Shown piece after piece: positions 38,616 through 51,000 of a DNA stretch of 64,000 bases (its first letter is position 1; each line of letters begins with the position of its first letter). The stretch is from Amblyornis subalaris (Eukaryota; Chordata; Aves; Passeriformes; Ptilonorhynchidae): the NCBI GenBank assembly GCA_018881555.1, contig JACAXG010000034.1:695327-759326 (forward strand), written 5' to 3'. The translations under genes and the position numbers were made by a program. The notes below the pieces were generated by a model. It was not told where the DNA came from. It saw only the letters and a list, made by a program, of their open reading frames with translations, and ran no database searches.

Positions 38616-40739
38616 TCTTCTATTTGCAAATAGTAATAAAGTCAATCTTGAATATAGCATCAAAGTCTATTTTTCCAAATCACTTTCAAATTTTTTTTGA
38701 GAATATTGTAGGCCCTGTCAGTGCCTTTTAGGAGAGAATTCTTTACCGCAACATTTTTTCATTTTCAATCAAAATAATGACGCATTGATCTGTTAAAACT
38801 GCATATGCACGATGTTATTATAATCACTGATACACTGTATAATGTAAACATATGTTTATTAGTGAAATCTAGGGCTTGTTTGCACTCAGTCATCTTCAAG
38901 TACCTGTTTCTAATAAATGTGTCTGGTTGCAGGAAAAAAAGCAAGGTAATTCTGTGCTTTGTCTAAGGGTATTGACTGTTCTGTAAAGGAAATTGGTTTT
39001 GATTGACCTGTGACTATTTGATTAATCAGTTCAGGGTTTTTTTTTTTGTGTGGATGTTGTTGTGTGTGCCCTCCCTTGCCCCCCACAATAAAACTGGAAT
39101 GATGCACTTCCAGCTTTCTACAGGATCTTGTCTGAGATGATCTGGAAACTGAATCCACTTTCAAATAATTTTCCTGTATTTCATAATGAAATCAAAGCCT
39201 GAGGTCTGGTAGGGATATTTTGGATCACAAGGCCAGCCAAATACAGCCTTCACCAGTGGAGCAGGCTGCTTTAAGTTAGCAGAATTCCTACTTTTTCTGA
39301 TGCTGCAAGACATTTTCTCTGGTTCTTGAAGCTCTAATGTTTATTTTCTCTAATTGCCAATGTGATCTAATTTGTACTCTGGTAATGTTCTCTGGTACTT
39401 TTGGCCAACACTTTGTTTAAATGATAATTCTTCTTTGTTTCCAATGTTTAATATGGGTACTCTAGAGAGCTAATGTCATCTCCTTTCAGGATTTTGTTTT
39501 GATAAGTGAAAAACAAGTCAATCTCAGAAAATAAATGAATGGCAGCAGTCGGAGGCTGAGCAATCCAGCATCTCACTGCTGCAGGGAAAGGAAAGAAAAA
39601 GGACTTTTATCTTCTGGTAGTAGTGAGCTATTAAGTTGGTTATCTCATGAAACCTCTCTGCTTAAAGGTTTGAAAAATTAGGGCTTTTTGAANAACCACT
39701 GCAGTTTTTCGCGACTCTCAGCTTTCACCATCTTGCCTTTGGTACATCCAGCTAAGGAGAAAGTGTGGAAGTGTTTAGAGTTGTGTTCTTGTAGTAACAG
39801 AGTCTCTTAATGCTTTTGCTTTGCTCTTTGGACTTATTTCTTTTGCTGGAAGAAGTGGATCTTGTGCTTCTCTGCTAATAATTACTATTTTTAGAGAAAA
39901 TATAGTTGAATTGCTTCTACTTTACAATTGAGTTAAAAATGTTTTGAGCATTACAGNAGCTGGTAACTGATGGACCATTTCAAGCAGTTTCTTTGTAGTT
40001 TATCCTGTAAATATTAGCTTTGTAATATTGTAGGAGTTTTTGATGAAGGACATGGATCTTTGTGGTAACCTGAAATAGAAATCTCATCTAACTGTTAAGA
40101 GGGTTAGTAGTTACGCAGTTTGTCAGGTACTGNCTTGGTGTAGTGTTCCTGTATTTACAGGCAAATGACTTGCAGTCATCTACTGGGTTATGATGTACAA
40201 AAGAATTACCAAGAAAATTACTATTTTCGACTTAAGCTGTAGTATGTAGATCTTAGAATTCTGCTTAAAAAAAACACTAAGGAAATGTCTTCTATCCTAA
40301 ATATACTTTAATAACAGGAATATATTTTTCCAAGATTAAAATGAGTATGTGTTTAGAAGGTTTTTCTGTACCTTTAATAACATGATATGTTTTCCTTATA
40401 CATTAGTAATAACTATGTATGTACTTGGAGTATAGTAGTAATGTGTGAAAGTGAATGTAGTTAGAAAATGTTGGGATGCCTCTTATGGACACAGTAAGCT
40501 CTGCTAGGGTTTAGGTAGCTTGGTAGTAATTCCAGGTGAGACTAAAAAGGCTGGAACATTTTTGGATAGGATCAGTTTTTAAACTAAAAATGGTAGTTAA
40601 AACTTTTGTTTGCAGATTTTATTGCCTTGAAGTCAGCAAGGTCAGAAAAACAAGTATTTCTGCCTGAATTAGGTGTTTTGGATAATCTTTTCTCATTTCT
40701 GTGGTAGTCTGATCTTTTTCTATAATTTTTTTTCTTCAG
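38616..40739 (+). other. DLG1: DLG1 large intron, final segment
   Basis: AT-rich intron ending in a strong polypyrimidine tract and TTCTTCAG at 40732-40739, the acceptor of exon B. Nothing else recognised. Confidence 0.7.
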
Positions 40740-40904
40740 AAATATCGCTATCAGGATGAAGATACGCCTCCACAGGAGCACAGCTCTCCACACATTGCCA
40801 ATGAGGTGACGGGTCCAGAGCTGGTTCACGTATCGGAGAAGAATCTGTCACAGATTGAGAATGTCCATGGATTTGTTTCCCATTCTCATATTTCACCAGT
40901 AAAG
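40740..40904 (+). CDS. DLG1: DLG1 exon B: shared MAGUK N-terminal (PEST) segment
   Basis: 55 codons in phase 0 at both ends, from [14 protein letters not shown]... through [20 protein letters not shown] to ...SHISPVK. It is the hallmark MAGUK N-terminal PEST region shared by DLG1, DLG2 and DLG4. Compared with mammalian DLG1 from memory it has only a handful of changes (for example [11 protein letters not shown] for ISPQITNEVIG, and SPVK for SPIK). The segment lies before PDZ1 and is tied to ubiquitin-dependent turnover in this family. The acceptor follows a T-rich tract (TTCTTCAG) and the donor is AAG|GTAGGC. Both the L27-end exon (1640) and the alpha exon (33516) end in phase 0, so either can feed this exon in frame. 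Next expected downstream are the proline-rich optional insert and the exon starting ANPPPVLVNTD, neither found in this window. Confidence 0.97.
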
Positions 40905-41701
40905 GTAGGCATTTTTAAGGTTAAAATAAGAGTGAACTGTTTTGATATGCTGTCCAGGAATTGTTTTTTTTGTGGGGCAAAAAAAGTGCATATAATCTAC
41001 TTCTATTTTTTTTCTTTTGTAAAATTGACTGCTCATTTGTAAAATTTACTTTATAGACCTTAAAGCATTGACTTAGTCCACACGTTCTAATTAGACATGC
41101 ATGGTAGTAAAATGCCCAGAAAACAACCAGAGGTAACTGAAGATTATGGGTGTAGTTTTGTGGGGCACTATAGTTCCTGGTGTGAGTTACATTTTGGATT
41201 TTCTGTCAGGTTCCTGTAGAATTGATTCCAAGTTTGTTTCTAGTAAATATTTTAACTGAGGGTCTATATGCAAAATGTAATAAGCCAAGTGCACTATATG
41301 TCTCTGGAGTTTTTCATCATGCAGTACCATTATTTTCAAGACAGCTCCAGTAACTTCAAGAGAGATTGAAAGATTAAAACTGAGTGTGAGGTTTGGGAGG
41401 GGGTTACAACTGGCAGTTGTACTTACTGGATTAGTAGATAGATGTAGCTCAGTAATTTTCTGAATAGCACAGTGTTTTAGAGTGCGAGACTAAATGCTGT
41501 TTTCTATAACACCTCTGAGTCTTTATGGCTTGTTTTTGAGGAAAAAGTGGAGAAATTATTTGATACTGGTGAGTGTTTGGGCTTTAGAATGATGAGATGG
41601 GCTTAGACTGTGGTAGGCTTATAGCTTGATACTTTTAGCATGGATTGTTTGGGTGTGATAATGTCCTTTGTAACTGCAAAGAACAAATGCTGTTATACTG
41701 A
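40905..41701 (+). other. DLG1: DLG1 intron after exon B, first part
   Basis: AT-rich intron up to the CR1 insertion. No alternative exon recognised. Confidence 0.7.
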
Positions 41702-42411
41702 GAGNAGCGCTGGGGAGAAGGACTTGGGGGTGCTGGTGGATGGGAGGCTGGACATGACCTGAGCGTGTGCCCTTGCACACACACAAGAAAGCCAAACGTN
41801 TTCTGGGCTGCATTCAGAGCACTGTGGGCAGCAGGGCGAGGGAGGGCNATTCTGCCCCCTACGTGGCTTGTGTGAGACCCCACCTGCAGTGCTGCATCCA
41901 GCTCTGGGGTCCTCAGCACAGGAAGGACATGGACCCCAGCTGGAGCAGGCCCAGAGGAGGCCATGAAGTTGATCAGAGGGCTGAAGCACCTCTCCTATAA
42001 AGACAGGCTGAGAGAGTTGGGGCTGTTCAGCCTGGACAACAGAAGGCTCCGTGGAGACCTTAGAACCCCTTCCAATACCTAAAGGGACTACAAGAGAGCT
42101 GGAGAGGGAATTTTTGCAAGGTCATGTTGTGATAGGACAAGATGGTAGATGGTTTTAAACTGAAAGAGGGTAGATTTAGATTAGATATTAGAAAGAANTT
42201 CTTTACTGTGAGGGCAGTGAGGCTCTGAACAGGTTGCCCAGAGGAGGGGTGGCTGCCCCATCCCCAGAACTGTTTGAGGCCAGGTTGGATGGGGCTTTGA
42301 GCATCCTGTTCTAGTGGAGGGTGTTCAAGCCCATGGCAGAGAGTTTGAACTAGATGCTCTTCAAGGTCCCTTCCAACCCAGACCATTCTGTGATTCATAT
42401 AATTCTATGAT
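41702..42411 (+). mobile_element. CR1 LINE 3' end, sense, well preserved
   Basis: About 710 bases. It opens in the last part of CR1 ORF2 ('gagaaggacttgggggtgct' encodes EKDLGVL, followed by VDGRLDM). It continues through 'cctgcagtgctgcatccagc', 'agagttggggctgttcagcc', the 'gaaagaanttctttactgtg' segment and 'ggtcccttccaacccagacc', and ends in the ATTCTGTGATTC...ATTCTATGAT tail characteristic of avian CR1. It is the least decayed repeat in the window, but the ORF is interrupted and the 5' end is truncated, so it cannot move. Confidence 0.95.
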
Positions 42412-45400
42412 ATTTTAAGAAAAAATTGTTTTGAATGTTGTTATATTACCATTTTTTTAAATTATGAAAAAAAATCTTGTAGAATGTATCAGCTCTTTAT
42501 ATTTGACATGTAAGAATTCTGTAGAAGAACCAACTGTAGTGTCAGTGTGTTTACTAATTGTTTTCCAGATTTTCTAAAATTTAAAAAATGTATATGATGG
42601 TATCAAACACAGTTATTTTTACTTACAACTCCATCATGAACTCCATATTTTTCCATAGTCTTCAGCTAGACAAACCAAATTCTTTAAGCCCTGATGAGTA
42701 AACTTTTTGAAGTGGGCCTTTATTGCCCTCTGAAGAGCCTTCTGAGAATGCTGATGTTACAAAGCTTTCGTTTTTGAGCATGGCTAGGACTCTAAACTTT
42801 TCTTCCTTATGAAGTTAGACACACAGTAGCACACTTTGACATGTCTAATTCCCTGAATTTGTTGATACTTGGAAAGTNATAAAACACGTTTTATGTGCAA
42901 CCATTGGAAAGAATAAAAAATCCTCTTCTTCTGGGAACTTAAGGTCAACTGTGTTTGTTCACAAGCTTTTCCTAATTCCTAGAGCAGTTAGTCTTGCCTT
43001 TCAGAAAGCATAAAGGGATCAAAAAGGCAGAGAGGTGAGCTGAAAAACTGTCTGGAAGAAAGAAAACNATTTTGGAAATAGAATTAAGCAGTGTGTAACT
43101 ATAGTTACAGAATATGGTGAGGCCTTCTCAAAATACTGTATATCTTAGTTCTCTGAGAAGGATTGCTATTATCTTTCTCAAATTGGTAAATACTGGGAAA
43201 TCATTGCTCAATAGGAAAGAATGTGTATAAGGGAAATATTGTGCAGCTTGTGTTACCNTTTTTAGCATATATCTGATTATTTTCAGATAACTCCTCTATT
43301 AATTTGAAAACAATGTATGGTAAATTGAAATTGTTCAAAGCTTTGTTTGTCTGAAAAGTGGGGCGGGTGCTGCAGGTTTCAGTTGTTTACCAGTGCTTTA
43401 TGTAATTTTGAATTCTGATGCTAATTGCTGGCTTGCTTCTCTCCTGAAGAAAAAACCCAAGGTTGCTATTGTATTATTAGGATAGCTGGTCTGCTCTTCT
43501 TTTGGCCTGATGATCTGCAAGGTGTTCATAGTTTTGGCATAGCTCATGCTGAAGATCAATTTAGCAACAACAGCTCTGATTTAAGAGTGCTTTGTGTGAT
43601 TTATTTGGTAGATTGGCTTGGTGCACTGTTCAAGGACCAGGTCTTGGCTGATATACAAGGTCTTGATCAGCTTTGGTCAATAGTTCATTGCTTAAGGAAA
43701 CAAAATATAATAAAGGATGTTGTATTTATTACATGAATAAAATAATAAGAGAGGTTTGGTTTTTGTTTTAAATAGAAATGTTAAATGCACTTGAAATTTC
43801 AAATACAGAGTTGGTAGTTTGAAGAAGTGACTGGTTTTACAATTGTATGTTGCGTTTTAGCAATGCTGCAGAAGGCAGTAGAATCAGATTTTGAGGAATA
43901 TCATCTTGAAGAATAACTTCTTACAGCAAACCCTCAGTCTAGAGCAGTAATATAGAAGAATAGAAGGGAAGGGAGATGCCTGGTTCTGACTAATTTGCAT
44001 TTTGTTCTTTAGAGAACCTTTCAAATACTCTAGGACTTAAAGCAGCTTTTACAACTTCCTTGGACAGGTGAATTCTATTTCAAAGAGCATTTTTTGATGA
44101 CCAAAAAGACAAATGTGTAGCGCAAATTTTTAGAGGATGAGCATGTAATTACTTTTTATCAAATGTTTCACATTAAGAACTGTAGTAAGTCAAGGTGATT
44201 TATATTCTTGACAAGGGAGTGGGCTACTTCAGATTCAGATTGGGTTAAAATATTGCGTGTTTGCAATAAGCATGAAATAAGAGATACTAGCTGTACTGAT
44301 TTAAAGTTTTCATAAGACTTAGTGGTTTTGTCTTGTTAGAATGGAGCTTTGTCAGTTTAAGAGATGTTTACTTCCTNTTTCTTGAGTAACAAAGAAGCTT
44401 TGCCCAGGAGATTTTGTGTCCTCTGTTCTCTGTTTCACACTGTGTGAAATGGAACGCCTAATGCTGTCAAATAGCGCCTTTTTTTTTTTTTTATGTTTAA
44501 TGGTAGAGAATCATGAAGAGATAGTGAAAATGATCAAACTTCAAATCCTTCACAAATATTCTGTCCCAGATATTTTGAAGAATATTTTCAGGTAGGTAGG
44601 CAATTAGTACCAGAATTTCTTCAGTATGGAGTTTCCAAATTCCTTGTAGAAACTTGTGGTTCCAATGCAAAGTTCCTGGAGTTGTGAAATGATCTGCTCT
44701 GCAGATTGACCACGAGATGGCGATGCTACAACAGGATTTGTTTCGATGTAACGCTGAATTTAGCGCTGTAGCACAGTGAGATCACAGTCACTTCAGACTG
44801 ACGGGGTTGCATTGAAAATTTGGTTTTATTAAATAGCCTCAATCAAGTGAAATCTGTCACAGGTATGATATGATACCAAGCAAGTTTTTAAACTGTGAAG
44901 TGAAACCTGAAACTTTCTATCAAGGAAAAAAGCTTTGAGTAATAGATTATTACAAGGCTGTAAATTACTGGGTCATAGTGTATTAAGACCAAAAAAAATC
45001 AGTAATCTTTATTTGAAGCAACCTGTGCATGAAAGGTTATTTATCATATACATATAATGTAACATGGTAATTCAGTATTTAAGTGTAGATCCTGATTGGG
45101 GCTTCCATATATTTAGATATTATGTTTGTGTGTTGTATGTTGGTATTTGGGGCTGTTATTTCATTGGTAACACAGAAGCTCTAAAGAAAACAGGTAATAA
45201 TTTATAAGCTAAATAAATATATCTTGTACTGGAAAGATATACCATGACTAGTATGATAAATGTTAATCTTTAGCCTGCTCTGAAATAAATTCTTAATATT
45301 GCAATATTCAACGCATTTCCATTATATCCATAATTGCCATTTGAAATTTGCACAAGTTCTTAAAAACTTTTTGAAGTATTTGAAAAGTTTATAAATGCTA

Positions 45401-47269
45401 TTATCGTGTGGCTGTGGTAACAGNAAGCTAGATGTACTGACCGAGTGAAGTCTCTGCAGCTCCTTTTTACTTAATCAAATTTTTTTTTTCTCATCTGTCT
45501 CTGGAGATTTTCACCATAGCACCAATTTTCAAAGGGTGTGAGGAAAATGTCTGCACTCAGTTTGCTCCTTACATGTGTCACAGACATGGACAGCTGAACA
45601 GAAATGTTTTAGTTGGAACATTGTACTGGCTTTATTAGTCTAATAGGGGACACCTAAAATTGCTTATTCATGCTATATGTGAAACTTAATTACTGACTGA
45701 ATCATACATCTATAAGGAACCAAAGACATTCTACTGATTGAATATTTGGTATCTCTAGAACAGCTTTGTGCAATCNTCAGTGGAGTAGCAGCACACTCTA
45801 GGAATTGTGAGAAGTAGGTTGGGGTTGATGGGGGAAGTATGTTAATCTTTAACTTATAGTTACATAATCATGGACTCTTGTCCATATTTCACGCACCGCA
45901 GTTGGCTGCTTTCCTGTTCTCACATATGCACAGGAATGGTCGTCCCTCTGCAAGGGNTGCTGGGAACAGACAATGCTGAGCAGATCAGGCAGAGCAGTGA
46001 TCGGGCTTTCCTTTGCTAGCTGCCTGTTTGATCTCCTGCACAGGCCTGTCGTTCTGGCTGGAGCTGTTACATTCTGCTGGAGCACTTGTGCTTCAGGTAA
46101 TGCAGNAAAAATCCCCACTTCCCTATACCAAAGGTCTTTTTAAAATGATTTAGACACGTGGATTAGTGTTGTATGCCCATTTAAGACACATTAGAGGAAT
46201 CTTTTGTGGTTATATAAACTTACTTCAGTGAATAAAACTATGACTTCATAACATTATGACATTAAATGCAAATGAGTTACTCTTTTCCTATCTGTGAACA
46301 ATGAAATGTTTCAAACTGAGGTGAAATACTGTTCCCCATTGAAAAAAATATGGAAGTTTTACCCCGGAATTTAAACAAAAGGAATCTTTTTGCCCAAGTG
46401 AAGTACCCAGTCAATACGTTTGAAGCAGTAGCTGTGCCCAATGTCAGCGCCCCTGTGCTTTATCTCTGCTTGCCTTGCAGTGTCAGATCAGGGAGAAGTG
46501 ATTCAAGCTCAGTTTGCATTAGAGTGCGAGTAGTCCTTTATTACAATAAAAGCAGTGAAACAGAGTTTACCTTCTTTGGCTCTCTGAGTCTGTGTTGGAG
46601 CTTGCAATGGTACATTGAGGAGGGAAGGATCGCTCTACACTTAGACTATGCACTGCTGAGAGAGGTGGTAGATTGGTTGGGCATTTTATTTTACCTAGTG
46701 CTTTGAGTGAGTGCCTGTTGGGTGAGCTGCCCTTCAGCCTTTCCTTTCCTCTTGCTTAGAAGCAGCAGCTTGTGTTTTTGTGCCCCATATCCCATAGTTT
46801 GTGTAGTGGACACACAGTTTCAAAGAAGTGTCTTGCAGTGTGTCACCGGTACCCAAACCTTTGCCAAGACAGGCTTTGTAATCCTAGTGCAGCAGTTCTG
46901 CTGACTACATGCACTATAGTTTTACTCTGCGAAATAAATGTCTTGTGCCCACTCAGTGTATGCCTGCTTTTTTTCACACGTTTAGTCATCTTTGGAAAAG
47001 TATTTCCAGGGCCTAATGATATTTAAGCTTAATGGTTTTAAATTAACCCTGATTTGAAACTGCTTATCTATTAGAGCTGCAGTGCTGTATAACAGCCTAC
47101 TTATCCTGACTGTGGTATCACAGGAATGAGATATGGCAAGGTGGTACTTGTTCTTAAAATAGCTTCCAGAAGGGAGAGGAGAAATGGGAACTCGCTCTCA
47201 TTTCTGTACTGGCAAGACACAGTGAAACTGTTCTCAAGAGCAGAATCAATGAGCATGTGGAGAAATTAG
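42412..47269 (+). other. DLG1: DLG1 intron, with one CTCF-like site
   Basis: AT-rich intron. A patch around 44660-44820 is richer in CpG and carries a CTCF-like motif. 14 T occur at 44479-44492. Open frames such as 46350-46706 (118 codons) show no domain. No exon recognised; in particular I do not see the proline-rich DLG1 insert. Confidence 0.6.
44710..44722 (+). promoter_or_regulatory. CTCF-like motif
   Basis: CCACGAGATGGCG fits the CTCF core pattern CCASYAGRKGGCR with one mismatch (G at the Y position). It sits in a short CpG-bearing patch of otherwise AT-rich intron, between exon B and the MNYIF exon. Occupancy is inferred only. Confidence 0.35.
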
Positions 47270-48010
47270 AGATGAGAAAGCAACGAATCCATTGTAAAGA
47301 GAATTTCTGTTGCACAAATCCCTTGAAGCATGTGCCTAAAGATCATCTTGTTGATGTGGGTTTCTAGGTTTTCTTAGATGCACACAATAGAATTCCTCAA
47401 AAAACTTTGCAGAGAAACTTAGGCTGTCATGAAATAAGGAAAAAAATAATTTTGGGATGTAGTTGTTAAAAAACTCCAAGCAAATAAAAATGCCCGACCA
47501 GAACCAAACCAGCTACAAAAGGAAAGTAAAGATTGGTAATCATTATGGATGGAAGTTACNAGAAGGATCTTGGAAGAAATCTTGTTCTTATTGCATCATC
47601 TCAGAGGAATAAGAGCTCAGGGTTATAACAGATAATTGGAATAATCATCTCAGTACTCAATTTACAGTCAAAAAGGCAAATGGAATACAAGGAATAACCG
47701 GAGAAGCAAATGGGAATAAAACTGCATTATCTTATCGCTCTAGAAATCTGCACTGTTCACTATCTTAATTAAGAAGTNAAATTTAGATACTCATAAAAGA
47801 AGAACAAGAATGATCAGAGAAGACAGCTACTGTGGAATGAAGAATGGAACTAGTTTGACCCCTCAGTTTGTGAAAGTGTTGACTCAGGAGATACCAGTGA
47901 AACTACAGTCAGTAACATTGAGTCTCTAAAATTACCAAAATGACTAGGGAATGGTTATTTCAGAAATTAAAATTTATGTTCAGAACTATAGAATAGCAAG
48001 TGATAGTTGT
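47270..48010 (+). mobile_element. Very old CR1/L3-like LINE remnant, sense
   Basis: Highly decayed reverse-transcriptase-like text in sense order: 'cttagatgcacacaatagaa' then 'ttcctcaaaaaactttgcag', 'agaaacttaggctgtcatga' (RNLGCHE/K-type region), 'gatcttggaagaaatcttgt', and further on 'gtcaaaaaggcaaatggaat' followed by '...aagaacaagaatgatcagag'. This block order resembles the RT end of CR1/L3-type LINEs of reptiles and birds. The frame is destroyed. Family and edges are uncertain. Confidence 0.5.
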
Positions 48011-51000
48011 CTTATAGCCTGTAAACACAGCATTCTAGAGTGAGCTTCTGACTTTGAAATAATCTTTCAGCTGCTGATAGTCTTTTGGTTTCTGGCTACA
48101 CCAATAAAGGTATTATAGCTCACGTTGCTTGTCTCTTCTGCCCTGTTTCTTCAACTGCAAACAAGCACCTTTTTTAACTCCTTCCCATTAACCTGTATGG
48201 AAGTAGCTGTTATGTAAATGTGCATATTCACACATCNTTCCTTCAATGTGGGCAATCTCCTTTCCATGTGAACCCAAATCTTGTGCTGATACGCTTAATA
48301 GGTTCCCTTCTTTTTATCTCCTGATGTATTTTCCCTCCAATCCCCTCTGTTCCCTCAAGTACTTCCCCAGAAGTCTTCTAGGGAGCTTTTGGACCTTCTG
48401 TTAAAATACTCTTCTCTGTTCATTAGGAGAGTTTTTCTGCTCTCAGAAAGGCTAATGGTCTTTATGATTTGAACCGTTCATGTTCAAGGTTAGCCAACAG
48501 TCAAAGTAATTTTAAGTTCCTCGTTGCCCCAGNACATTTTCTTGTCCTGCTCCAGTCTGAGCAGGTAGGTGAGATTAAGCTGAACATGAAGATGCTGTTT
48601 CCATTTAGAAATCAAAGATCGGTTGACATGTAATTTGCAAGATGGGTTATGGTTGTGAGAAGGTTGCTACCTGTTACTTTTTTCTAAATTGAGAGCTTTC
48701 TGAAGCTTTGCTGTCTTCAGCAGAAAGGCAGTGCTTCTAGTGTTAAGAACATACCTAGAGTACTGGGAATTACAAAGAAAAAGTTGAACGCACCCTCAGA
48801 CATACTTATTTTTAGACTAGGATCGTACTTGGGTGGTCACACTTGAGAGGAGATGTTATGCAGTCTTTAGTTAAAATGCACTGCCCAAGTTCATCGTAGG
48901 TTACTACTTTTAAACTTCCTGTAGTTGAAGAATGTAGAAATATATGCANAGGTGTCAGTTGGTGTTTTATAGTAAGAAATAGTTGACCAAATCTGCCCAG
49001 TTCTCCATATGGATCTGCTCAACAAATTCTTGTCAATAGAGACAAGAAAGAAAAACTGTAACAGATGGACTGTGGATTAATCCAAACATTAGAACAACCT
49101 AAGATACAGTAATCAACATCAAGTCCTCTTAGTAACCGGTTGTACTGTTTTCGCCTGAGATTTTCCCTGAGCTCTCGGTGCAGTTGGGTTCATTTTGATG
49201 ACTGAAGCAAGCCTAAGGAGACTTGCGTTAAACACAAGATGTTTTTATCAGTCTGGCGTGCCAAAAAGATGGGCAGGAGGTTCATGAGCAGGGTGCGGAA
49301 GACCAGGCAGTTTAATCTGCACAGATTGGTAGGTTGTCTGAGGTGTATTGTGAGTAATAAGGTAATAATATTTTATATTCACTGTTTTTACTAAAATAGA
49401 TCATTATAGCATAATTAGGCTGGGATGTTTACTGATAAGTGAGTTTCACCAGTAAAATATGTACTTTTTATTGACCGTGTGAATGACACTTGGTCAAGAA
49501 CTATCCTTCAGTCCTATCTCAACTAAAAGTTAAGGCAGACTTTCTAGCATACCTTAGCAAAAAGGGTTAACAATTTTTTTTTCTCCACAGCATTTGAGTC
49601 CTGAATTCCTGGGCTTTGGCTATATTGCATATACTTGTTAATGGGACTTAGCCTTGCTATGCCAGTAAAAGTTTATTAAAATTCTGAAAAATGTAAGAAA
49701 TAAACATGAGNTTGTATCTGTATTTTCAGTATTATTTCTGTTCCCATGCTGGAAGAGTTTAAGTTGCGTAGTCTTATATTTGAGTATCTAAATTAAGTTC
49801 CACATATTTCTTTTGTCTCTATTTTTTTGGTCAAGACCTAAGTGATTTTGAAAATAAAATAAGTCCCTGCCATTGTTTTAGGTGATTCTTGAATTTTCTC
49901 TGTTAAGTCAATCAGGTTTTTTTCTTTTAGGGTCTACTAGTATAAGACACTTTTCAAATGCTTCAGGGATTGTTTTTTTGTTTAGAAAGGGCAATTGAGG
50001 TAAAACTTCTGTTTCTGTTTGCAAACTATTTTTGTTGCTGTGCCTTTTTAATTTTTAGGTGTGCATTCTGCCTGTAAAGTTATGCCCAGGAAACCTTTAT
50101 CCAAGAGATTAAAATATGGCATTATGTCATGGTTTTACTTGTCTCAGCAAGCTGATAATATGAATTTGCTTGGATAAAACATCAGAGGAATACTAGTCCC
50201 AGTATTTGATGTTGATTTTTACATTTAGTAACCACTGTGATTACTCTTATCTTGTTAATTTGCCAGAGAACAAATAATGTTACTCTGCAGCCACTACAAA
50301 TGCAGATGAATCTTGCAGTAAATTTCTTAACCTGTAGAAAGATATGTGTACTGATGTAGAAATTTTAATTATGCGCTGTTTTGTTTTGGGGCGGGAATTT
50401 TTCAAATCTCCAAATTGTCAATTCTTGCCTAACAGTAAATAGTGCTTTTTGTTTTGTTTTGGTGTGGGATGTTTTTTGTTTGCTTTGTTTTTAATTTTAT
50501 CCCCATCAGTTCAATATCCAGAATATGAAAAAGGGATGATGGAAGCTCTCCACTTCTTTTAGGACGACTTCCTGAGGTTTTCTGATGAGCCTCCCTCTTC
50601 TGCCTCCTGACTCTGGAGGCCATCACTCTGGAGGCAGATGTAGTTCTAGCTGCCAGATCTGTGTTGATGATTTTCCTTTCCCTGGATATTGCCTTTTCTG
50701 TGCAAACAGAACTTTTTCCGATTTCTACTTGTATGTGTTTGACCCTCTGTTGAAATGTTCTTTGACTGAAACAAGCCTTTGTTTTTACTGCCTCCCGTTG
50801 TTTTTTCAACTGTTCAAGTGACCATTCTTCTAATCTGGACTCTTTTGTGTTATCCTGATTTCATGCCATCTCTAGAGCTATGCCTTGCCTTTATCTTCAG
50901 GTTGCCTTGTAACTTGTAAAAATCAGGGTTTGTCTCATCACCACAGTACCGACTCCTTCTACAAATAACTGCAACTGTATCTGCTTAGGCGTCAGCAAAT

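Noticed and set aside
41635..42000. Several frames of about 100 codons on both strands
   Set aside because: They lie within the CR1 3' end. Only the short LGVLVDGRLDM piece reflects old ORF2 coding.
50429..50809. 126-codon Lys/Arg-rich minus-strand frame
   Set aside because: Biased composition from T-rich + strand, no recognisable domain, overlapping plus-strand frame equally open.
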